Shown here in pieces: positions 55,084 to 64,000 of a DNA stretch of 64,000 nucleotides; position 1 is the stretch's first letter, and the number at the start of each line of letters is the position of its first letter. The notes under the pieces were generated by a model. That model was not told where the DNA came from, searched no databases, and saw only the letters and a program-made list of their open reading frames with translations. The translations under genes were made by a program, and so were the position numbers. The stretch is from Caballeronia sp. Lep1P3 (GTDB taxonomy: Bacteria; Pseudomonadota; Gammaproteobacteria; Burkholderiales; Burkholderiaceae): contig NZ_CP084265.1 of the NCBI RefSeq assembly GCF_022879595.1, forward strand, positions 2,852,001 to 2,916,000, read 5' to 3'.

Positions 55084-55341
55084 ATGCAAATGATCTACAA
55101 CAGCCCTAACTATTGCGTCGTCGAATTTGCGCCGCAGGCCAACCATCTCGCGATGATGTCGGGCGGTTACGAAATCGTCGACAAGAACACGCAGCGGGAG
55201 ATTTTCATCGACGGCGAGCTGGCCGCGAAGTTCCGCGAGCACGTCCAGAAGCTGATCGAGGAAGAGCCGTCGCTCGAAGATGTCGACGAATTCCTCGGCC
55301 AGTTCGATATTTTGATGAACCAGCCCGTCGTGCTTCACTGA
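55084..55341 (+). CDS. DUF3567 family protein
   Basis: 85 residues, beginning MQMIYNSPNYCVVEFA, with GGYEIVDKNTQREIFIDG and a C-terminal FLGQFDILMNQPVVLH. It is a small, conserved betaproteobacterial family of unknown function. The start has AAGGAG eight bases upstream. A good terminator follows, so it is probably monocistronic. Confidence 0.9.
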   Translation: MQMIYNSPNYCVVEFAPQANHLAMMSGGYEIVDKNTQREIFIDGELAAKFREHVQKLIEEEPSLEDVDEFLGQFDILMNQPVVLH

Positions 55342-55421
55342 GGGAAGCCTCGCGCCGCCACCGCTTGCCGGCGAAGAGGGCGAGCCAAGCAGCACGGCAC
55401 ACAAGCGACACGCCAGAAAAG

Positions 55422-55454
55422 ACCCCGTCCGTTCATCGGCGGGGTTCTTTTTTT
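55422..55454 (+). terminator. Rho-independent terminator of the DUF3567 gene
   Basis: ACCCCG/CGGGGT arms with a 12-base loop are followed by TCTTTTTTT. It lies about 80 bases after the stop, before metH. Confidence 0.88.
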
Positions 55455-55557
55455 GCGCCCGCCGCGCCTGCAGCGCCCGCGCGGGACGAGAGCGACCGCC
55501 CGACGCTGCGGCTACAATGACGGACCATTTCTCTCTCCGGTACAGGGCCCGTCCGTC

Positions 55558-56634
55558 ATGAACCAGAACGCCATTTCGAGCACATCGGGCGCGAGAACGC
55601 CCGCGCGCGATTACACGCGCGGCGCGGCGCTGCCCGCGCTCCTGCAGCAACGCATCCTCATTCTCGATGGCGCAATGGGCACCATGATCCAGCGCTACAA
55701 GCTCGACGAAGCCGCGTATCGCGGCGAGCGCTTCGAGGACTACGGCCGCGACATCAAGGGCAACAACGAATTGCTGTCGGTCACGCAGCCGCAGATCATC
55801 CGCGAGATTCACGACAAATATCTCGCCGCGGGCGCGGACATCATTGAAACCAACACGTTCGGCGCAACGCGCGTCGCGCAGGCCGACTACGGCATGGAAG
55901 ACCTCGCCGCCGAGATGAATCTCGCATCGGCAAGGCTCGCGCGCGAAGCCTGCGATGCATACTCCACGCCCGACAAGCCGCGCTTCGTCGCCGGCGCAAT
56001 CGGGCCGACGCCGAAGACCGCGAGCCTTTCGCCGGACGTGAACGACCCCGGCGCGCGCAACGTCACATTCGACGAACTGCGCGAGACTTACTACGAGCAG
56101 GCAAAGGCGCTGCTCGATGCCGGCTGCGATCTCTTTCTCGTCGAGACCATTTTCGACACGCTGAACGCGAAAGCCGCGCTCTTCGCGCTCGACGAGTTGT
56201 TCGAGAACACGGGCGAGCGGCTGCCGATCATGATCTCGGGCACCGTCACCGACGCCTCGGGGCGCATTCTTTCGGGTCAGACGGTCGAGGCGTTCTGGAA
56301 CTCGCTGCGCCACGCGAAGCCGCTCACGTTCGGCCTGAACTGCGCGCTCGGCGCGGCGCTGATGCGGCCGTACATCGCGGAGCTGGCGAAGCTGTGCGAC
56401 ACCTATGTGTCGTGCTATCCGAACGCGGGCTTGCCCAATCCGATGAGCGACACCGGTTTCGACGAAACGCCGGACGTCACGTCGCGGCTTCTCAAGGAGT
56501 TCGCGCAAGCGGGGCTCGTGAATCTCGCGGGCGGATGCTGCGGGACGACGCCCGAGCACATCGCGGAGATCGCGAAGGCGCTGGCGGAAGTCAAGCCGCG
56601 CGCTTTCCCTTCGCAATATCGCGACGCGGCCTGA
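55558..56634 (+). CDS. metH: Methionine synthase, homocysteine-binding part (separate gene)
   Basis: 358 residues that correspond to the N-terminal homocysteine S-methyltransferase module of cobalamin-dependent MetH. It has [41 protein letters not shown] and [11 protein letters not shown], giving the three zinc cysteines (one in GLNC, two in GGCC). It starts [10 protein letters not shown]; upstream in-frame sequence is not family-like. The rest of the enzyme is encoded by the next gene, 31 bases downstream, a split known in Burkholderia and relatives. Confidence 0.96.
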   Translation: MNQNAISSTSGARTPARDYTRGAALPALLQQRILILDGAMGTMIQRYKLDEAAYRGERFEDYGRDIKGNNELLSVTQPQIIREIHDKYLAAGADIIETNTFGATRVAQADYGMEDLAAEMNLASARLAREACDAYSTPDKPRFVAGAIGPTPKTASLSPDVNDPGARNVTFDELRETYYEQAKALLDAGCDLFLVETIFDTLNAKAALFALDELFENTGERLPIMISGTVTDASGRILSGQTVEAFWNSLRHAKPLTFGLNCALGAALMRPYIAELAKLCDTYVSCYPNAGLPNPMSDTGFDETPDVTSRLLKEFAQAGLVNLAGGCCGTTPEHIAEIAKALAEVKPRAFPSQYRDAA

Positions 56635-56665
56635 ACGCTTCGATCCGAACCGAGACAAGAACACC

Positions 56666-59383
<2,718 letters not shown>

Positions 59384-59391
59384 AACACTGC

Positions 59392-59411
59392 GCGCCAGCC
59401 TGCGCTGGCGC
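59392..59411 (+). terminator. Hairpin just after metH, possible terminator without T run
   Basis: GCGCCAGC and GCTGGCGC arms with a four-base loop begin eight bases after the metH stop. There is no T run, so it may only stabilise the mRNA. Confidence 0.42.
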
Positions 59412-59563
59412 ACTCGCGCGCCGTGGCAAAACAACATATGCGTGGCGTGATGGCGAAGAAAAGCGTCATGCCGCCAGCGCGAACTTTTTTTAATCCGTAG
59501 ACTGTCGAAGCGATGGGCCGTCATCACGGCGGTCACGCATTCTTTTGCCACGGAGAAAGTCGC

Positions 59564-59752
59564 ATGAAGAAGATGACGTCCGCCGTAACCATAGCGATGG
59601 CCGCGGCTGTGCTCGCCGCATCGAGTCCGGCTGCCTTCGCGCAGGCCAGCAGCACGCAGGCATCGTCGTACTCGCCGCCGCAGACGGAGCACAAGAAGAA
59701 CACGAAGAAGCCGAGAAAGCCGAAGTCTTCGACGAACGGTCAGTCGCAATAA
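59564..59752 (+). CDS. Small secreted Lys-rich protein of unknown function
   Basis: 62 residues from MKKMTSAVTI, with a signal peptide (about 1-26, ending AFA) and a short mature chain rich in Ser, Thr, Lys and Pro (KKNTKKPRKPKSS). The start has GGAG close upstream and the gene ends 28 bases before a strong terminator. Many Burkholderia genomes carry similar short, low-complexity exported proteins with no known role. Confidence 0.68.
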   Translation: MKKMTSAVTIAMAAAVLAASSPAAFAQASSTQASSYSPPQTEHKKNTKKPRKPKSSTNGQSQ

Positions 59753-59780
59753 GCCGTTCGACGGCGACGGCAGGTAAGGA

Positions 59781-59809
59781 ACCCCGCATCGTCATGGTGC
59801 GGGGTTTTT
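59781..59809 (+). terminator. Rho-independent terminator of the small secreted-protein gene
   Basis: ACCCCGCA/TGCGGGGT with a nine-base loop is followed by TTTT and a further T-rich stretch. Confidence 0.88.
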
Positions 59810-59842
59810 GCTTTCAGCGCCGCGCGGCGAGCGGGCCGCGCG

Positions 59843-60169
59843 TCAGACGCCCCAGAGGATGTCCTTGTTCTCTTTGCGCGCGAGACGCAGCATGTCGAGA
59901 AACGGATAGGCGCGCTGCGCAAGCCCGATTGGAATTTCGTGCGGATCGTGGCCAGCTTCGCCTTCGTGGAAGTGACCGTCGTGCTCGGCGCGCTCTTTCT
60001 TGTCGCTGATGACGGCCGCCTCCAGCTTTTCGATGGCGACAGGCAGTTCGTCGTGCGTGATGACGCCCCGTTCGGTCAGTTGCTTGCCGATGATGCCGAG
60101 CAGATACTCCGCGAGGTTATCGAGCATCATGACATCCGGTGCAGCCATGGTCTTGAATGTGATCAGCAT
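59843..60169 (-). CDS. DUF1840 family protein
   Basis: 108 residues from MLITFKTMAAPDVMMLD. It has LAEYLLGIIGKQLTERGVIT near the start and a polar His/Glu-rich middle section (EHDGHFHEGEAGHDPHE) that could bind metal, then IGLAQRAYPFLDMLRLA. The family is betaproteobacterial and of unknown function. The start has AAAGGA before it. It diverges from argS across about 305 bases. Confidence 0.88.
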   Translation of the reverse strand: MLITFKTMAAPDVMMLDNLAEYLLGIIGKQLTERGVITHDELPVAIEKLEAAVISDKKERAEHDGHFHEGEAGHDPHEIPIGLAQRAYPFLDMLRLARKENKDILWGV

Positions 60170-60260
60170 GGAAGAGTCCTTTTCCTTATGTTGGATGACA
60201 GCCGGCGTGCGCGAGGCGCGCCGACAAGCCGATCTTTGCAGAACAACCACCCTGAATAGA

Positions 60261-60282
60261 CAGTTTAGCACCTGCTAAACTG
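60261..60282. promoter_or_regulatory. Perfect palindrome upstream of DUF1840 and argS
   Basis: CAGTTTAGCA-CC-TGCTAAACTG, ten-base perfect arms and a two-base centre, 92 bases before the DUF1840 start. Its TTAGCA/TGCTAA core is the same as the higBA operator at 41971-41986, with a shorter spacer. No T run follows on either strand. Confidence 0.6.
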
Positions 60283-60387
60283 CCGGTTTCAGCGGTGGCC
60301 GGGCGTCTGGACGCGCCCTCGCGAGTTGCAGGCACGCCTGGCTCGCGCAGGGGTCGGCTATTCAAATCCGCGTCGTATCGGCGCCCC

Positions 60388-60455
60388 GCATCGCCCGCAC
60401 CCGACGCACCCGACGCATCGCTCGCATCGCACCCGCATTCGACTCCGCATTCGCT
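60388..60455. repeat. Degenerate 9-base repeats upstream of argS
   Basis: CGCACCCGA occurs twice in direct succession, followed by CGCATCGCT/CGCATCGCA and two CCGCATTCG copies. Together they form an imperfect array of CGCA-led units. Confidence 0.55.
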
Positions 60456-60474
60456 CCACTGGATCACACTCAGC

Positions 60475-62259
60475 ATGCTGCCCGCACACAAAGAAACCCT
60501 GGAAACGCTCCTCTCCGACGCCGTCAGGCAGGTCGCGCAATCCACGCAAGGCGCAACCGAAGCCGCGTTCATAGCGCCCGCCATCGTACTCGAACGTCCG
60601 AAGGTCGCCGCACATGGCGACGTCGCGTCGAATGTCGCGATGCAGCTCGCCAAGCCGCTGCGCGCGAATCCGCGTCAACTGGCGCAACAGATCGCCGATG
60701 CGGTGATGGGCCATGCGGCCGCGAAGGGTCTCGTCGAGAGCGCGGAAGTCGCCGGTCCGGGCTTCATCAATCTGCGTCTCGCCGCGAAGGCGAAGCAAGA
60801 CGTGATCCCGGCGGTGCTGGACGAAGGCGCGGCGTTCGGCCGCTCGCCGCGCGATGCCGGCAAGCGCGTGCTCGTCGAATTCGTGTCCGCGAACCCGACC
60901 GGACCGCTGCATGTGGGCCACGGCCGTCAGGCCGCGCTCGGCGACGCGCTTTCCAACCTGCTCGCGACGCAAGGCTATGCCGTGCATCGCGAGTTCTATT
61001 ACAACGACGCCGGCGTGCAGATCGGCAACCTCGCCATTTCCACGCAGGCGCGCGCGCGCGGCTTCAAGCCGGGCGACGCGCAATGGCCGGAAGCGGCGTA
61101 CAACGGCGAGTACATCGCGGATATCGCGCGCGACTACATGGCGGGCGCGACCGTCGCGGCGAAGGACGGCGAGCCGGTCAAGGGCCGCGGCGATGTCGAG
61201 GATCTCGAAGCCATCCGCCACTTCGCGGTTGCGTATCTGCGCCACGAACAGGACATGGACCTGACCGCGTTCGGCGTGAAGTTCGACCAGTTCTATCTGG
61301 AGTCGTCGCTGTACAAGGAAGGCCGCGTCGAAGAGACGGTGAAGGCGCTGATCGACGCGGGCAAGACCTACGAGCAGGACGGCGCGCTGTGGCTGCGCAC
61401 CACCGACGACGGCGACGACAAGGACCGCGTGATGAAGAAGTCCGACGGCACGTACACGTACTTCGTGCCCGACGTCGCGTATCACGTCACCAAGTGGCAG
61501 CGCGGCTTCACGAAAGTCATCAACGTGCAGGGCTCGGACCATCACGGCACCATCGCGCGGGTGCGTGCGGGGCTGCAAGGGCTCGGCATCGGCATTCCGA
61601 AGGGCTATCCCGACTATGTGCTGCACAAGATGGTGACCGTCATGCGCGACGGTCAGGAAGTGAAGATTTCCAAGCGCGCGGGCAGCTACGTGACGGTGCG
61701 CGACCTGATCGAATGGTCGGGCGGCATGACACCCGGCAGCGAGACCGCGCCCGATCAGCTCGACGCCGACATGATCCGCCGCGGCCGCGACGCCGTGCGC
61801 TTCTTCCTGATTTCGCGCAAGGCCGATACCGAATTCGTGTTCGACATCGACCTCGCGCTCAAGCAGAACGACGAGAACCCGGTCTACTACGTGCAGTACG
61901 CGCACGCGCGCATCTGCACGATCCTCAACGACTGGAAGGAACGCTACGGCGGCGACGTGTCGAAGGCGGCGCAGGCCGACTTGTCGCCCCTGTCGAGCGA
62001 TCGCGCGATGGCGCTCCTCAACAAACTCGCCGAGTTCCCCGAGATGCTCGCGCACGCCGCGGACGAACTCGCGCCGCATGCGGTCGCCTTCTATCTGCGC
62101 GACCTCGCTGGCGAATTTCACTCGTTCTACAATGCGGAGCGCGTTCTCGTCGACGACGAAAAGGAGCGCACCGCGCGCATCGCGCTGCTCGCGGCAACGC
62201 GTCAGGTGCTCGAAAACGGCCTCGCGACCATCGGCGTGTCGGCCCCGCAGAAGATGTAG
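60475..62259 (+). CDS. argS: Arginyl-tRNA synthetase
   Basis: 594 residues, class I synthetase. It has an N-terminal additional domain, the HIGH-like motif [14 protein letters not shown] (about 146-159), a KMSK-like [10 protein letters not shown] (about 400), and a C-terminal anticodon-binding helical domain ending [10 protein letters not shown]. The ATG beginning [10 protein letters not shown] is chosen; the preceding open frame is repeat-rich leader. The SPOR-domain gene follows after 130 bases. Confidence 0.98.
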   Translation: MLPAHKETLETLLSDAVRQVAQSTQGATEAAFIAPAIVLERPKVAAHGDVASNVAMQLAKPLRANPRQLAQQIADAVMGHAAAKGLVESAEVAGPGFINLRLAAKAKQDVIPAVLDEGAAFGRSPRDAGKRVLVEFVSANPTGPLHVGHGRQAALGDALSNLLATQGYAVHREFYYNDAGVQIGNLAISTQARARGFKPGDAQWPEAAYNGEYIADIARDYMAGATVAAKDGEPVKGRGDVEDLEAIRHFAVAYLRHEQDMDLTAFGVKFDQFYLESSLYKEGRVEETVKALIDAGKTYEQDGALWLRTTDDGDDKDRVMKKSDGTYTYFVPDVAYHVTKWQRGFTKVINVQGSDHHGTIARVRAGLQGLGIGIPKGYPDYVLHKMVTVMRDGQEVKISKRAGSYVTVRDLIEWSGGMTPGSETAPDQLDADMIRRGRDAVRFFLISRKADTEFVFDIDLALKQNDENPVYYVQYAHARICTILNDWKERYGGDVSKAAQADLSPLSSDRAMALLNKLAEFPEMLAHAADELAPHAVAFYLRDLAGEFHSFYNAERVLVDDEKERTARIALLAATRQVLENGLATIGVSAPQKM

Positions 62260-62343
62260 TCATCGGTCGCGCGCGCTGTGAATTTGTGACGTTTTGGGCG
62301 CGCGCGGGCGAACGCATGGCGCGGGCTTGCTTAGCGCGACCGC

Positions 62344-62349
62344 TATAAT
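62344..62349 (+). promoter_or_regulatory. -10 box TATAAT upstream of the SPOR-domain gene
   Basis: A perfect TATAAT lies 40 bases before the SPOR-domain gene start; the region at -35 is a poor match. It suggests the gene has its own promoter apart from argS. Confidence 0.5.
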
Positions 62350-62389
62350 CGTCGGCCAACTCGAAGACTTTTTGCAGGTGATTCATACG

Positions 62390-63163
62390 ATGGCAAAACC
62401 AAGCCGCACGTCGAAGCAGTCGCAGTCGAAGCAAACGGGGGGAACCTTTCTCGGCATCGTGCTGGGTCTGATCGTCGGACTCGCGATCGCCGTGATCGTC
62501 GCGCTTTACATCACGCGCGCACCGACGCCATTCGTCGCGAAGGTCGCGCCGCCATCGGAATCATCGTCCGCGCCCGCCGCGCAGCCCTACGACCCGAATC
62601 GCCCGCTGCAGGGCAAGTCGCCCGGCCAGCCGGTGCCGCAGGCCGCGCAGCCCACGCCGCCGAACACCGCGCCGGGACAGAGCAACAATCAGACGCAATC
62701 GTCCGGCGTGCTGGACGAACCGCAGATCGTCGAAGTGCCGCCGAGCGGCGCGGGCACGACGGCTTCCGCGCCGAAGAACGCGAGCCCGGTCATCGCGAAA
62801 AAGCCTGAAGCCGCGCCGGGCACGAACGTGCTGGGCGGCTCGACCACCGCCGCCACGCCGCCGAAGAGCGGCTCGACGCCGCCCGCCACGGCAAAGACCA
62901 CGCCGCCCGCACCCGGCGACGTGAACACCGGCTATTTCCTGCAAGTCGGCGCGTACAAGACGCAGGCGGACGCCGAGCAGCAGCGCGCGCGTCTCGGCTT
63001 CCAGGGTTTCGAATCGAAAGTCACGCAGCGCGATGCCGGCGGCGTGACGTACTATCGCGTGCGTATCGGCCCGTTCGCGAAGTTCGAGGACATGAATACG
63101 GCGCGTCAGCGTCTGTCCGATGCGGGCGTCGATACCGCCGTCATTCGTTTCTCGAAGCAGTAA
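62390..63163 (+). CDS. SPOR-domain membrane protein (FtsN-like)
   Basis: 257 residues: basic cytoplasmic start, one membrane helix (about 20-42, FLGIVLGLIVGLAIAVIVAL), a long Pro/Ala/Ser/Gln-rich periplasmic linker and a C-terminal SPOR domain (about 180-257, YFLQVGAYKTQADAEQQRARL). SPOR domains bind denuded glycan strands at the division septum. It resembles FtsN in layout, but equivalence is not proven. It follows argS and precedes dsbA on the same strand. Confidence 0.9.
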   Translation: MAKPSRTSKQSQSKQTGGTFLGIVLGLIVGLAIAVIVALYITRAPTPFVAKVAPPSESSSAPAAQPYDPNRPLQGKSPGQPVPQAAQPTPPNTAPGQSNNQTQSSGVLDEPQIVEVPPSGAGTTASAPKNASPVIAKKPEAAPGTNVLGGSTTAATPPKSGSTPPATAKTTPPAPGDVNTGYFLQVGAYKTQADAEQQRARLGFQGFESKVTQRDAGGVTYYRVRIGPFAKFEDMNTARQRLSDAGVDTAVIRFSKQ

Positions 63164-63298
63164 GCCCGGTGCGGGCGGCCAGCGATCATGACTGGCGGCC
63201 CGCTTCCGGACCGGTTTAAGCCCGGCTTAAGCGTCGTATGTCCCACTAACGGACCTTTCACGCAACCTCGCCTCTTCGCCTCCTTGCACTTCTCGATC

Positions 63299-63943
63299 AT
63301 GAAAAAACTCCTCAGCGCCCTCGCCCTTTCCCTCGGCATCGCCGCGTCGTTCAGCGTCGCGGGCACCGCATCGGCCGCGCCCGCCGCAGGCAAGGACTAC
63401 ACCGTGCTGCAGGCGCCGCAGCCGGTCGGCGCGCAGGCGGGCAAGATCGAGGTCATCGAGTTCTTCTGGTACGGCTGCCCGCATTGCAACGAGTTCGAGC
63501 CGTACATCGAAGCGTGGGAGAAGAAGCAAGGTCCGGATGTCGTGTTCAAGCGCGTGCCGGTGGCTTTCCGCGACGACTTCATCCCGCATTCGAAGATGTA
63601 CCACGCGCTCGTTGCGCTGGGCGTCGCGGAGAAAGTCACGCCGGCCGTCTTCAACGAAATCCATGTGAAGAAGGACTACTTGCTCACGCCGCAGGCGCAG
63701 GCCGACTTCCTTGCGACGCAAGGCATCGACAAAAAGAAGTACATGGACGCCTACAACTCGTTCTCGACGCAAAGCGACGTCCAGCGCGACGCGAAGCTCT
63801 TGCAGGACTACAAGATCGACGGCGTGCCCACTGTCATCGTGCAGGGTAAGTACGTGACCGGCCCGGCGCAGACGAACAGTCTCACCGGTACCACGCAGGT
63901 CATGGACTTTCTCGTTCAGCAAGTGCGCGACAAGAAGATGTGA
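63299..63943 (+). CDS. dsbA: Thiol:disulfide interchange protein DsbA
   Basis: 214 residues, periplasmic. The signal peptide is residues 1-27 (ASFSVAGTASA), the active site CPHC is Cys60-Cys63 in FFWYGCPHCNEFEP, and the cis-Pro loop is VPTVIVQGKYV. It oxidises cysteines of exported proteins. The start is the ATG before MKKLLSALALSL. It lies 135 bases after the SPOR gene, with an imperfect inverted repeat (GCGGGC...GCCCGC) but no T run between. Confidence 0.96.
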   Translation: MKKLLSALALSLGIAASFSVAGTASAAPAAGKDYTVLQAPQPVGAQAGKIEVIEFFWYGCPHCNEFEPYIEAWEKKQGPDVVFKRVPVAFRDDFIPHSKMYHALVALGVAEKVTPAVFNEIHVKKDYLLTPQAQADFLATQGIDKKKYMDAYNSFSTQSDVQRDAKLLQDYKIDGVPTVIVQGKYVTGPAQTNSLTGTTQVMDFLVQQVRDKKM

Positions 63944-63958
63944 TCGCGTGACGCCGGT

Positions 63959-64000
63959 ATGAACGCAGCACCGTTGAAAGTCTTCATCACCGGCGCGTCG
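63959..64000 (+). CDS. Start of a short-chain dehydrogenase/reductase gene (runs off the window)
   Basis: Only 14 codons, MNAAPLKVFITGAS, are visible. VFITGAS is the beginning of the Rossmann TGxxxGxG motif of SDR proteins. The gene starts 15 bases after dsbA. Full product and substrate are unknown. Confidence 0.65.
   Translation, partial: MNAAPLKVFITGAS

Larger units (their letters stand above)
60170..60474. other. 305-base divergent gap between DUF1840 and argS
   Basis: It holds a perfect 22-base palindrome (60261-60282) and a repeat-rich stretch near argS (about 60388-60455), both listed separately. I found no convincing promoter boxes and no gene. Confidence 0.6.

Noticed and set aside
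55455..55557. Possible B12, SAM or SAH riboswitch upstream of metH
   Set aside because: The gap between the upstream terminator and the metH start is about 100 bases and shows none of the conserved boxes I know for these riboswitches.

Overview
The window is about 65% GC chromosomal DNA from a betaproteobacterium of the Burkholderiaceae, most likely Burkholderia sensu lato (Burkholderia, Paraburkholderia or Caballeronia). The evidence is the gene content and order: gpmA-ctpA-moeB, gshA-gshB followed by a mannose-type EIIA-HPr-EI set, glnK-amtB, dacC-dat-ybeD-lipB-lipA, a PhaM homologue, a MetH split into two genes, and several Burkholderiales families (DUF2244, DUF2917, DUF3108, DUF3567, DUF1840). 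Almost everything is core housekeeping sequence; the clearly acquired piece is one insertion sequence beside a toxin-antitoxin pair near 40.5-42.7 kb. No rRNA, tRNA or CRISPR array was seen.

Layout. 1-2.8 kb (minus): start of cytochrome oxidase subunit I, a subunit II carrying cytochrome c and OmpA-like domains, and DUF2244. 3-8.1 kb: BioC-like methyltransferase and ComF (divergent), TrmL, then rhodanese-grxC-secB-gpsA-macrodomain. 8.3-11.8 kb (plus): gpmA, ctpA, moeB. 11.8-19.3 kb (minus): glnK-amtB, gshA-gshB, EIIA-ptsH-ptsI. 19.7-21.6 kb (plus): ubiK, comM, followed by a DnaA-box-rich gap. 22-28.4 kb: lipoprotein, TlpA-like thioredoxin, and the dctA-dctB-dctD system for C4-dicarboxylates. 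28.4-34.1 kb: lipoate and cell-wall genes with a LysR/DUF2917 pair between them. 34.6-40.5 kb (minus): hydrolase, ferredoxin, VanZ protein and a four-gene Mla-type lipid transporter. 40.56-41.90 kb: an intact IS5-type element. 42-44.7 kb (plus): higBA, birA-coaX and a small membrane protein. 44.7-52 kb (minus): heptose adenylyltransferase, diiron ferritin-like protein, a CarH-like B12 photoreceptor regulator, PhaM, enoyl-CoA hydratase, a solute-binding protein and an FAH-family enzyme. 52-64 kb (mostly plus): IclR regulator, DUF3108, hydrolase, DUF3567, split metH, argS, SPOR protein, dsbA and the start of an SDR gene.

Regulation is unusually readable. Sigma-54 elements with correct -24/-12 spacing precede glnK and dctA. 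The dctA element is backed by two tandem dyads suited to DctD, and its predicted transcript carries a nine-codon leader ORF with a strong ribosome site. Perfect TATAAT boxes precede the cox operon, ptsI and the SPOR gene, and many strong terminators mark transcript ends. The items most worth following up are the subunit II-OmpA fusion, the CarH-like regulator with a palindrome in front of the neighbouring diiron gene, the dctA leader, the DnaA-box cluster and the operator that contains the higB start codon.
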